From contig JBFMDH010000026.1 of the NCBI GenBank assembly GCA_040754075.1, positions 49,244 through 113,243 on the forward strand: a DNA stretch of 64,000 nt, read 5' to 3'. Below are positions 1 to 8,162 of this stretch, one piece after another. Numbering within the stretch: the first letter of the stretch is position 1; every line of letters begins with the position of its first letter. Below the pieces are notes generated by a model. The model made no database searches and was not told the origin of the DNA. It worked only from the letters and a program-made list of their open reading frames with translations. Source of the stretch: Acidobacteriota bacterium. GTDB lineage: Bacteria; Acidobacteriota; Blastocatellia; UBA7656. The translations under genes and the position numbers were made by a program.

Positions 1-758
1 TTCAAGTGAATCGCCGCTACACGCATGGCTTCCAATACGGCATCGCCTACACCTGGTCGAAAACTTTCGACTATGCCAATGACGATTCTTCGGATGTCTT
101 TCACGGACGACCTTACAAGGCGTTTAATTATAGTCCGGCGGATTTCGACCAGACGCACATCTTTACCATCAACTATATCTGGGATGTGCCGGGACTCAGC
201 CGAGTCTGGGAGAATGGCGCAATCAAAGCGGTCTTTGATGGTTGGCAAATTTCCGGTACGACCTCTTACGCGAGCGGCAAACCGAAAGTCTTTGGCACCG
301 GAACCGGATTGAACTGGACGTATGCAGGGACAGCCGGAGCCGCAAATATCACAGACTTCACCGGCGGTTCGATCAATGCGCGCCCGAATGCGGTTTGCGA
401 CCCCAATAAGAAAACCTATTTGAAAGACCCCACCGGAACCCCATACTTGATTGATAGGTCGTGTTTTGCCAAACCCACGACTGCCGGGAGTATCGGTAAT
501 TTAGGCAGAAATCTGATTCGTTTGCCTTCGATATTTAATACCGATTTGGCGTTTTTCAAAAACATTCCACTCGGCGAGAAGTATCGCTTGCAGTTTCGCT
601 GGGAGACTTACAATCTTTTCAATCGCGTGAATTTCCGTGATATTGACGGAGCCATGACATTCGACGCGACAGGCAAACAGACCAACACGCGCTTTGGCGC
701 GCCTATCTCAGCCCGCGCGCCGCGCATTATGCAAGGCTCATTGAGGATTAACTTCTAA
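1..758 (+). CDS. TonB-dependent receptor (Oar-like), C-terminal part
   Basis: The open frame runs in from the left edge, so only the last ~250 residues of the beta-barrel are present. Visible marks are alternating aromatic barrel strands, a near-terminal stretch in which an Arg-Trp-Glu-Thr-Tyr-Asn-Leu-Phe-Asn motif precedes the end, and a terminal Phe (RINF) as in outer-membrane proteins recognised by BamA. This pattern is typical of the large carboxypeptidase-regulatory-domain TonB/Oar proteins of Acidobacteriota. Such proteins import oligosaccharides across the outer membrane. Its position 16 bases before an alpha-fucosidase suggests it imports fucosylated or mixed glycans. The ligand cannot be read from the sequence, and the plug and TonB box lie outside the window. 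Confidence 0.85.
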   Translation, partial: QVNRRYTHGFQYGIAYTWSKTFDYANDDSSDVFHGRPYKAFNYSPADFDQTHIFTINYIWDVPGLSRVWENGAIKAVFDGWQISGTTSYASGKPKVFGTGTGLNWTYAGTAGAANITDFTGGSINARPNAVCDPNKKTYLKDPTGTPYLIDRSCFAKPTTAGSIGNLGRNLIRLPSIFNTDLAFFKNIPLGEKYRLQFRWETYNLFNRVNFRDIDGAMTFDATGKQTNTRFGAPISARAPRIMQGSLRINF

Positions 759-774
759 TTCAGGAGAGCAACCG

Positions 775-2094
775 ATGTACAATCATTTATCACGACGCGA
801 ATATCTCAAGTTACTCGGAGCCGGGGCGGCGCTTGCCGCCTCCGATTTATCAATCAATGCCGCCTCACCAAATCCCGACGAACCAGGCGACCGCGCGCGT
901 CGCATGCGATGGTGGCACGAAGCCAAGTTCGGTATGTTCATCCATTGGGGACTCTATAGCGTCCTCGGTCGTCACGAATGGGTCATGGAAATGGAAGGCA
1001 TTCCGGTCAGCGAATACGAGTCGCTGGCAAAGCAGTTCAAACCGAAACCGAATGCGGCACGCGAGTGGGCACGCCTGGCGCGGCGCGCAGGCATGAAGTA
1101 TATGGTGATGACCACCAAACATCACGAAGGCTTTTGCCTGTTCGATACCAAAACCACCAATTACTGCGCTCCGAAACAGGCTGCCGGTCGCGACCTGGTT
1201 AAAGAGTATGTCGAAGCGGCGCGAGCCGAAGGCTTGCGCGTCGGTTTTTATTATTCATTGATGGACTGGCATCACCCGGATGGCGCGCGCTCGGCAGAAG
1301 ATGAAGCGGCGCGTCGTCGCTTCGTTGATTACATTCACACCCACCTGCGGGAACTGCTGACCAATTACGGAAAGATAGACATTCTCTGGTACGACGTTTC
1401 GTGGCCCTTAGACGCGAAAGGTTGGGAGTCCGAGAAGATGAATCAGATGGTCTTTCAATTACAGCCCGACATCATCGTTAATAACCGCAACAAACTGCCC
1501 GGCGATTTTGCCACACCCGAACAACGCATCGAAGCTGCCGAAGGCGGCAAAGCCTGGGAAGCCTGCATGACGATGAATGACAGTTGGGGTTATCACAAAA
1601 ACGATGATGCGTGGAAGACGCCTAAGCAGGTCATTCGCAACCTGATTACCTGCGCGCACGATGGCGGCAATTATCTTATCAACATCGGGCCAATGCCGGA
1701 TGGCTCGGTGCCCGAAGAATCTGTGCGTATTCTCAACACCGTGGGCGCGTGGATGGATAAGAACGGGCAGTCGCTTTACGGCGCTGACCGTTGCCAACCG
1801 CGCCGTTGTCGCTTTGGCAGTTTCTCGCGCAAAGGCAACACGCTTTACCTGCACGTACACTTTTGGCCTGGCAATACGGTAGCGATTGCCGGATTACAGA
1901 ACAAAATCAAATCCGCAAGTTTACTTGCCACCGGGCAGAAAGTGGCTTTCAAACAGGACACCTATCGCGTGCAATTTACCGGCTTGCCGGAAAGAGCGCC
2001 TGATGACCCGATGACGACGCTCGCCATTGAATGCGACGCGGAGCCGAAACAGGATGAACTCTTCGTTCGCCGAAGAGCGCGCGACCAGGTTTAA
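775..2094 (+). CDS. Alpha-L-fucosidase, GH29, Tat-exported
   Basis: A 439-residue protein that hydrolyses terminal alpha-L-fucose from glycans. A twin-arginine signal (SRREYLK, residues 6-12, then a hydrophobic Ala/Leu stretch to about 30) points to Tat export. GH29 hallmarks follow in order: FIHWGLYS (55-62), TTKHHEGF (113-120) for substrate binding, and IDILWYDVSW (201-210) with Asp207 as the expected nucleophile. Length is normal for a single catalytic domain without an added carbohydrate-binding module. The start ATG has an AGGAGAG ribosome site. It probably sits in one transcript with the upstream receptor and supplies L-fucose to the catabolic genes downstream. Confidence 0.93.
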   Translation: MYNHLSRREYLKLLGAGAALAASDLSINAASPNPDEPGDRARRMRWWHEAKFGMFIHWGLYSVLGRHEWVMEMEGIPVSEYESLAKQFKPKPNAAREWARLARRAGMKYMVMTTKHHEGFCLFDTKTTNYCAPKQAAGRDLVKEYVEAARAEGLRVGFYYSLMDWHHPDGARSAEDEAARRRFVDYIHTHLRELLTNYGKIDILWYDVSWPLDAKGWESEKMNQMVFQLQPDIIVNNRNKLPGDFATPEQRIEAAEGGKAWEACMTMNDSWGYHKNDDAWKTPKQVIRNLITCAHDGGNYLINIGPMPDGSVPEESVRILNTVGAWMDKNGQSLYGADRCQPRRCRFGSFSRKGNTLYLHVHFWPGNTVAIAGLQNKIKSASLLATGQKVAFKQDTYRVQFTGLPERAPDDPMTTLAIECDAEPKQDELFVRRRARDQV

Positions 2095-2112
2095 CCTTAT
2101 TGACAGGTGAAA

Positions 2113-2141
2113 TGAAGAGGTGACGAGGTGACGAGGTGACA
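2113..2141. repeat. Tandem octamer GAGGTGAC, three copies
   Basis: Three consecutive near-identical 8-base units lie about 20 bases after the fucosidase stop codon. This matches the habit in this window of short tandem units just downstream of stops, but no complementary arm is obvious nearby. Confidence 0.6.
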
Positions 2142-2170
2142 ATTTGATTGCCACTTGTTTCTTTGACGTC

Positions 2171-2213
2171 AGATAATTGTGAAGTCAGATTTTGACTTTA
2201 GATAATTGCGAAG
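2171..2213. repeat. Pair of direct repeats AGATAATTGYGAAG
   Basis: AGATAATTGTGAAG (2171-2184) and AGATAATTGCGAAG (2200-2213) are 29 bases apart, start to start, upstream of the GH97 gene. The flanks are also similar. Spacing near three helical turns would suit a regulator site, but the role is only a guess; it could equally be a decayed tandem repeat. Confidence 0.35.
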
Positions 2214-2350
2214 ACCGATTGGAAAACGATTTATATTTTGTTTTCCAATCACCTCCACACCTCTACATCGGTCAACGGGTATTCGATTCCAAAATCCGCT
2301 ATGAGAAAACTGGAGAGTTGCATATATTCGTCTGCCCTCAGGAAAAATGT

Positions 2351-4297
2351 ATGAGAAAAACCCAACGTCATCAGCAAGTCTATTCGCGTCGCACTTTTCT
2401 TGTTGCAACCCTGGCAACCCCTATCGGAGCATTTGCTTTGCATCCCCGCAAAGGCTTTGCCGCAAACCCAGTCAAGCTGGTCAGCCCCGACGGCAAGGTG
2501 CGCTTTGAACTGCTCTGGCGAGCCGGGTCGCGCCTCGGCTATCAAATCTCATTCAATAATCAAATGGTGATAGAAGCATCGCTGCTCGGCATCCTCGTCA
2601 ACAATGTCAATCTCTGTCAGGATGTTGAACTCGTTAAAACCGAAAGCTATCGCTTGAATGAAAGCTATGCCACGCGCGGCGTACACAGTGAAGCGATTAA
2701 TCACGCGAACGGCGCGAAATTTTCCGTGGTGCATCGGGAAAGCAAAACGCCTTGCACACTTGAAGTGCGCGCCTTCAATAACGGCATCGCCTTTCGCTAT
2801 GTCGTACACGGCAGTGGAGAGCGCGTGCCCGATGAAGCAACCGGTTTCAGGATTCCAGCCGGAAGTATCATTTGGTCTCACGATTTTGAAGGGCATTACG
2901 AAGGCATTCACACACGCAAAATGATTGGCGAAGTTAAACCCGGCGAATGGGCTGCGCCGCCTTTAACCATCAAATTACCAAACGGTCTGGGCTATGCGGC
3001 AATCACCGAAGCGGCGCTTGTGGGTTACAGTGGGATGGGACTACAAGCCGACGGGCAGCGTGGTTTTCAAGTTCAACTCGGACACGCGCATCCGGTCAGC
3101 TATCCGTTCAGACTGCGTTATGAGAGCGATGTTAATCGTTTGGCGCGACCCGCAATTATTACCGGAACCATTACCACTCCCTGGCGCGTGGTGATGATTG
3201 GCGCGGACTTAAATGCGCTGGTCAATTGCGACATCATTGACAGCCTTTCGCCACCACCTGACAAAAAACTTTTACCCCAGGGAATTCATACCGATTGGAT
3301 TAAACCCGGTCGCGCGGTGTGGAAATATCTCGATGGCGGTGAGAACACGCTTGCAGAAATGAAGAATTTTTCCAGCCTCGCGGGTAAACTGGGTTTTGAA
3401 TATAACCTCGTCGAAGGCTTCTGGCAGAAATGGAGCGAAGATGAAATGCGCGAATTGGTGGCGCATTCCAGGCAACACAATGTCGGCGTGTGGTTTTGGA
3501 AACACAGCCGCGATTTGCGAACCGCCGAATCACGTCAACAATTTTTCCAACTCTGCAACCGCGTCGGTGTGGTCGGCGTCAAGATTGATTTTTTCGACCA
3601 CGAAGCGAAAGAGATTATCGACCTCTATCAAACGCTGCTCAAAACTGCGGCTGAGCATCGCCTCATGGTCAACTTTCACGGAGCCAATAAACCCGCAGGC
3701 GAGTCGCGCACTTTTCCGAATGAGATGACCCGCGAAGGAATTCGCGGCTTGGAGTATCGCAATATGCAGACGCGCGCCGTTCACAATACGACCTTGCCGT
3801 TTACACGTATGCTTGCCGGGCACGCCGATTACACGCCTGTGCATTTCGGCGAACGTCGTCGTGAAACTTCATGGGCGCACCAGATTGCGAGCGCCGCCAT
3901 CTTCACGTCGCCGGTGTTGATTTACGGCGCGCATCCGAAAAATATTTTAGAGAATCCGGCGGTTGAGTTGATTAAAACGATTCCGAGCACTTGGGATGAA
4001 ACGATGGCGCTGCCGGTTTGTGAGATTGGTGAACTGGCTGCCTTTGCCCGTCGCAAGGGCGACAGTTGGTTTCTCGCGGTGATGAATGGTTCGCAGGCAA
4101 AGACCATCAAGGTCGCGCTTTCATTTCTCGGCAGAAGTAAATATCAAGCTCTGCTGGCGCGCGATAAATTGGATGAGGCGGCAGCCATCAATCTCGAACA
4201 AATTACCGTAAGTCCAACAGAAATTTTGCCCCTTGAATTACGAGCCGGGGGCGGTTTTATTGGCAGATTTTCCAAACTATCGAACCATCTTACTTGA
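2351..4297 (+). CDS. Glycoside hydrolase family 97 (alpha-glucosidase/alpha-galactosidase type)
   Basis: The frame is open from 2192, but the start is placed at ATG 2351: it has an AGGAAAA ribosome site and begins a Tat signal (SRRTFLV and a hydrophobic run). This gives 648 residues, the usual GH97 size. The N-terminal beta-sandwich begins at LVSPDGKVRFEL. The catalytic barrel contains WKYLDGGENTLAEMK, GVWFWKH and GVKIDFFDHEAK, then RGLEYRNMQ and the C-terminal beta domain. GH97 has inverting alpha-glucosidases (SusB) and retaining alpha-galactosidases. The Asp in GVKIDFF is what I would expect of the retaining type, but I am not sure of the alignment. It is likely co-expressed with the fucosidase for glycan breakdown. 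Confidence 0.88.
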   Translation: MRKTQRHQQVYSRRTFLVATLATPIGAFALHPRKGFAANPVKLVSPDGKVRFELLWRAGSRLGYQISFNNQMVIEASLLGILVNNVNLCQDVELVKTESYRLNESYATRGVHSEAINHANGAKFSVVHRESKTPCTLEVRAFNNGIAFRYVVHGSGERVPDEATGFRIPAGSIIWSHDFEGHYEGIHTRKMIGEVKPGEWAAPPLTIKLPNGLGYAAITEAALVGYSGMGLQADGQRGFQVQLGHAHPVSYPFRLRYESDVNRLARPAIITGTITTPWRVVMIGADLNALVNCDIIDSLSPPPDKKLLPQGIHTDWIKPGRAVWKYLDGGENTLAEMKNFSSLAGKLGFEYNLVEGFWQKWSEDEMRELVAHSRQHNVGVWFWKHSRDLRTAESRQQFFQLCNRVGVVGVKIDFFDHEAKEIIDLYQTLLKTAAEHRLMVNFHGANKPAGESRTFPNEMTREGIRGLEYRNMQTRAVHNTTLPFTRMLAGHADYTPVHFGERRRETSWAHQIASAAIFTSPVLIYGAHPKNILENPAVELIKTIPSTWDETMALPVCEIGELAAFARRKGDSWFLAVMNGSQAKTIKVALSFLGRSKYQALLARDKLDEAAAINLEQITVSPTEILPLELRAGGGFIGRFSKLSNHLT

Positions 4298-4450
4298 CGA
4301 CAAAACGCACAGGGTGTATTCACACGGCAGTTGATGTGAATGCCCGTGCCGTGTGTTGCAGGACACGGGTTATTGCCGTTGACAGGCGCATTGTCCGCCC
4401 GTTAATGCAAGCGTTATGGACTTGAATGCCAGTGCGCGCAGATAAAAATC

Positions 4451-5446
4451 ATGATGAAAGTTTTCGTTTTATGCATTGCGGTAATGTTTAGCGGGTTGCC
4501 GTTTAATTTATCGGCGCAACAACCGGTCAGGTATCAGGAAGCCCGGCGCTTGATGTGGACGACGTTCGAGATTGTCGCCTATGGAGAAAATCAAACGCGA
4601 CTCGCCGAAGCTGCCGAAGCCGCATTTGAAGAGATTGAACGCCTGGATCATCAGTTGAGCAATTACTCGGAAACCAGTGAACTCACCTATATCAATCGCA
4701 ATGCGGCGCACCGGGAAATCACTTGCGAAAAAGAGTTGTTCGATTTGTTGCAATACGCGCTCGACTACAGCCGCGCGACTGATGGCGCATTCGATATTAC
4801 CGTCGGGCCATTGATGAAAGCCTGGGGATTTTTCAAAGGTCAGGGGCGCGTGCCTGATGCAAAAGCGTTGCAAGCGGTGATGGCAAACGTTGGCTATGAA
4901 CATGTCAAACTTCATAGCGCAAAACGCGCCATACGATTTGACCGCGAGGGCATAGAGCTTGATTTAGGCGGCATTGCCAAAGGTTATGCGGTGGATAAAG
5001 CAGCAGAGATTTTGCGCGCCAGCGGCGTGCAATCGGCGCTCATCACTGCGGGCAGCAGTTCGATTTACGCCATCGGCACACCGCCCAATCAAACGTCCTG
5101 GAAAATCGCCGTCAACGACCCGACCAGTCGCGCGCGTCAGGTGACGACTCTCGAACTCAAAGACCAATCCATTTCGACCTCCGGTTGTCACGAAAAATCC
5201 TTTGAGATTGGCGAAAAAACTTATTGTCACATTATGAATCCGCGAACCGGCTATCCGGTTGACGGCATCCTGAGCGCGACGATTATCACGCCGCGCGGCG
5301 TTGACGCAGAGGTTTTCTCGAAAGTCGTGATGGTCTCAGGCATTGATAAAGCAAGGGCGTTTTTTAAAGACCGCAAAGAAACCCGCGCCTTGATTTTTTA
5401 TCGACAGGCGGATGGCAGTGCTGGCACTGTTAGATTGAATTTTTGA
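4451..5446 (+). CDS. apbE: FAD:protein FMN transferase (ApbE)
   Basis: A 331-residue exported protein with an N-terminal signal peptide (cleavage near LSAQQP). ApbE proteins attach FMN covalently to Thr/Ser of periplasmic or membrane redox proteins. Visible family motifs are FDITVGPLMKAWGF, LDLGGIAKGYAVD, the ITAGSSS stretch and HIMNPRTGYPV. The metal-site segment reads AEVFSKVVMVSG where well-studied enzymes have ADALATALFVMG. So a Glu and a Lys stand where the canonical Asp and Thr align, a variation I believe occurs in some ApbE branches. No flavinylated partner is recognisable in the window. It ends at the ribosome site of the next gene, so the two are probably co-transcribed. Confidence 0.9.
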   Translation: MMKVFVLCIAVMFSGLPFNLSAQQPVRYQEARRLMWTTFEIVAYGENQTRLAEAAEAAFEEIERLDHQLSNYSETSELTYINRNAAHREITCEKELFDLLQYALDYSRATDGAFDITVGPLMKAWGFFKGQGRVPDAKALQAVMANVGYEHVKLHSAKRAIRFDREGIELDLGGIAKGYAVDKAAEILRASGVQSALITAGSSSIYAIGTPPNQTSWKIAVNDPTSRARQVTTLELKDQSISTSGCHEKSFEIGEKTYCHIMNPRTGYPVDGILSATIITPRGVDAEVFSKVVMVSGIDKARAFFKDRKETRALIFYRQADGSAGTVRLNF

Positions 5447-5457
5447 AGGAAGCAAGT

Positions 5458-6702
5458 ATGACGGAAAAGAGATTATCGAGACGCAATTTTTTGGAAGGCT
5501 CAACCGTTGGCGCGGCGAGCCTGTTGCTCACCTCGGCGGGCAAAAATATTTTCGCCGCCAGCGCCAATGAACAGGTCAACGTCGGGGTTATCGGAGTCGG
5601 CGGTCAAGGCAGTGGACTGACGCGCAATCTGGCAACCGTGCCGAACGCCCGCATCACGGCGATCTGCGACATCTTTGAACCAAATTTAAAAAGAGCCGTG
5701 GGGCTTGCCGCAAGCGCGCCGAAAACCTTTAACGATTACCGCAAGCTCATCGAAAGTAAAGAGGTGGATGCAGTAGTCATTGCCACGCCGCTTCACCTGC
5801 ATGCAGAAATCGCGCTTGCCGCGCTCGCCGCCGAAAAACATGCCTTCGTTGAAAAGACGATGGCTTATTCGGTGGCGCAATGCGACCAGATGCTTAAAGC
5901 CGCGCGTGCGCATCCTAAGCTTGTCGTGCAGGTCGGTCATCAACACCGCTTTGACCCGGTGATTCATAAGGTTTTGGCGATGTCGAGCGATGGGGCGCTT
6001 GGCAAGATTACCCACATTCGTTGTCACTGGCATCGCAACGGCAACTGGCGGCGACCGGTTCCGAAAAGCGATTTCGACCCGCGCCCGTGGGGTTACGAAG
6101 ACCTTGAACACTTAATCAACTGGCGCATGTACAAACGCTATTCGCAAGGGCTGATGGCTGAACTCGGCTCGCACATGATTGAAATCGTCAATCTTATCTA
6201 CGGTTCAATCCCTGCGGCAGTCACCGGCATGGGCGGCATCGATTATTGGAAAGACGGACGCGAAACTTACGATAACGTTTCGGTCATCTACACCTATCCC
6301 GCCGGACAAAAAGCCCTGTTTACGTCAACCACGACCAATGCCCACGACGGCGAAAAGATTGTCATTATGGGCACCGAAGGAACCATCGAAATGGGTTGGA
6401 ATCAGGCGCTCTATTTCCGCGAAAAAGAGTCTCCCGAACTGGTCAAAGCCGAGGGCGCGACCGTCATCACCGCAACCGGCGAAACCATGAAAGCTTCGCA
6501 ACAAACTCAAAAAGAAGGCACTCAGGTTGATACCCAGAGCAGACAGCGGTTGAGCGCGGTCTATCGGGAGTTGGAATCGTTCATCTCCTGCATTCGTTCG
6601 GGTAAAAAAGCCGAAGTTGATTTTCAAGTGGGGCGCAACGCGGCAATATCCGTGCTGCTTGCCAATCGCGCCATCGAAACCGGACAAGTGATTAAAATTT
6701 AA
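5458..6702 (+). CDS. Gfo/Idh/MocA family oxidoreductase, Tat-exported
   Basis: The start is ATG 5458, preceded by AAGGAAGC; a TTG 15 bases upstream is less likely. The 414-residue protein opens with a Tat signal (SRRNFLE) followed by a Rossmann fold (VGVIGVGGQGSG). It continues with VDAVVIATPLHLHAE, the EKTMA segment at the place of the family's EKP, and MAELGSHMIE of the substrate domain. Family members oxidise or reduce sugars and related polyols with tightly bound NAD(P). Tat-exported members are common in Bacteroidota, Planctomycetota and Acidobacteriota glycan loci, and some act as NAD-dependent glycosidases. The exact reaction cannot be assigned. Confidence 0.88.
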   Translation: MTEKRLSRRNFLEGSTVGAASLLLTSAGKNIFAASANEQVNVGVIGVGGQGSGLTRNLATVPNARITAICDIFEPNLKRAVGLAASAPKTFNDYRKLIESKEVDAVVIATPLHLHAEIALAALAAEKHAFVEKTMAYSVAQCDQMLKAARAHPKLVVQVGHQHRFDPVIHKVLAMSSDGALGKITHIRCHWHRNGNWRRPVPKSDFDPRPWGYEDLEHLINWRMYKRYSQGLMAELGSHMIEIVNLIYGSIPAAVTGMGGIDYWKDGRETYDNVSVIYTYPAGQKALFTSTTTNAHDGEKIVIMGTEGTIEMGWNQALYFREKESPELVKAEGATVITATGETMKASQQTQKEGTQVDTQSRQRLSAVYRELESFISCIRSGKKAEVDFQVGRNAAISVLLANRAIETGQVIKI

Positions 6703-7032
6703 ATTCGCAAACGGCAGAACACCATCAAGCGGAAAGAACAAAGCCTTTGTCTCAATCAACAGCCCGACGAATGAAAATGCGATTGCTCTGGTGTTTGCAG
6801 GGGTGACGACCTCTGCTATTGCTTCAGAGTTCCTGCGTTTGTGACTCGGAATAAATAGAAAATATTCAGTTTTTGCTTCTTGTCTATTCCGTTATTGCCG
6901 TTTGTTCCGTATGCTCTCTGTTGCTCGTTTAACTTTGCAGCACTCAATTCACTTGCAGGCGGTTGATGTATCGCCTGCGCCTTACGGTTCCCTTGCAGTT
7001 CATAAACACATACTTGGAGTTTCCATAAATCT
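6703..7032. other. Intergenic stretch, no gene supported
   Basis: The 330 bases between the oxidoreductase and the lactonase hold no convincing reading frame. A short run of near-9-base units (around 6885-6915, including TTCCGTTATTGCCGTT) resembles the complement of a motif at 11741-11775. A promoter for the lactonase unit may lie here, but I cannot point to one. Confidence 0.5.
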
Positions 7033-8142
7033 ATGGAGCGAAAAAAATATTTAACCGACGACCTTAACCTGACGTCATCCACGCGACTCAGTCGCCGCGC
7101 TTTTGTCGCCGCAACCGCCGCGTCGACTTTCGCATTGACGACCTTTGGGCAGCAACGCAACTACGCGCCGGACGCGCCGCCTGTGCGTTATCCAGATTCA
7201 GACATCGTGGTGCTTGACCCGCGCTTCGACAAATATAAAATCGGCAATGCGGCGATTCAACGTCTGCACACAGGTATGCTCTGGGCGGAGGGTCCGGCGT
7301 GGAATGGCAACGGGCAGTATCTGGTGTGGAGCGACATTCCCAATAATATTCAATGTCGCTGGCTCGCCGAAGACGGGCACGTCAGCACCTTTCGCAACTC
7401 ATCGAACAACAGTAACGGCAACACCTTTGATTATGAAGGGCGGCAAATTTCTTGCGAACACGCGACCCGGCGCATGGTGCGTTATGAACCCAACGGCACG
7501 GTGACGGTGCTTGCAGACAAATGGCAGGGCAAACCCTTCAACGCGCCCAATGATGTCGTGGTTCACCCGGACGGCGGCATATGGTTTACAGACCCCGGTT
7601 ACGGCACGATGAAAGCTTACGAAGGCAACAAAGGTGAACTCTACATCAAAGAAGCGGTCTATCGCATTGACGCGAAGACGGCGAAGATAGATATGGTGAC
7701 AGACGAACTCTTCAAACCCAACGGACTTTGTTTCTCGCCGGATTACAAAAAGCTCTATATCGTCGACACAGGGGTTTCGCCAAGCGGCGAAGCGCCACGC
7801 CACATCAAAGTCTGGGATGTGGTCGATGGTAAAAAATTAACTAACGGTCGAGTGTTTACGTCCATGAAACTCAAGACCAAAAATGGAGAGTTAGCGGGCG
7901 GCTCCGACGGTGTGCGTGCTGATGTCGATGGCAACATCTGGGCAAGCGGCGGTTGGGCGGGCGCAGGCTTTGACGGCGTGCACATCTTCGCGCCCGATGG
8001 CGAGCGCATCGGACAAATCTTGCTGCCGGAAATCTGTAGCAACATCTGTTTCGGCGGCGCAAAACGCAATCGCTTGTTTATGACCGCGAGCCAATCGCTA
8101 TATGCTGTGTATGTCGAAACCCAGGGCGCGCATATCGCCTGA
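7033..8142 (+). CDS. SMP-30/gluconolactonase family lactonase, Tat-exported
   Basis: A 369-residue protein with a Tat signal (SRRAFVA) and a six-bladed propeller of the SMP-30/LRE family. The metal-binding positions are readable: Glu in WAEGPAW, Asn in NAPNDVVVHPDG, Asn in KPNGLCFSPD and Asp in GGSDGVRADVDGNIW. Relatives hydrolyse aldonolactones such as L-fucono- or gluconolactone. It starts a run of sugar-acid genes and would open a lactone made from the sugar in the periplasm. Substrate specificity is not readable. The next gene starts 20 bases downstream, so an operon is likely. Confidence 0.9.
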   Translation: MERKKYLTDDLNLTSSTRLSRRAFVAATAASTFALTTFGQQRNYAPDAPPVRYPDSDIVVLDPRFDKYKIGNAAIQRLHTGMLWAEGPAWNGNGQYLVWSDIPNNIQCRWLAEDGHVSTFRNSSNNSNGNTFDYEGRQISCEHATRRMVRYEPNGTVTVLADKWQGKPFNAPNDVVVHPDGGIWFTDPGYGTMKAYEGNKGELYIKEAVYRIDAKTAKIDMVTDELFKPNGLCFSPDYKKLYIVDTGVSPSGEAPRHIKVWDVVDGKKLTNGRVFTSMKLKTKNGELAGGSDGVRADVDGNIWASGGWAGAGFDGVHIFAPDGERIGQILLPEICSNICFGGAKRNRLFMTASQSLYAVYVETQGAHIA

Positions 8143-8162
8143 ACTCACCAACAGAGAAAGCC

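Noticed and set aside
6816..7160. 114-codon minus frame between the oxidoreductase and the lactonase
   Set aside because: It overlaps the lactonase start, has low-complexity composition, and has no ribosome site.
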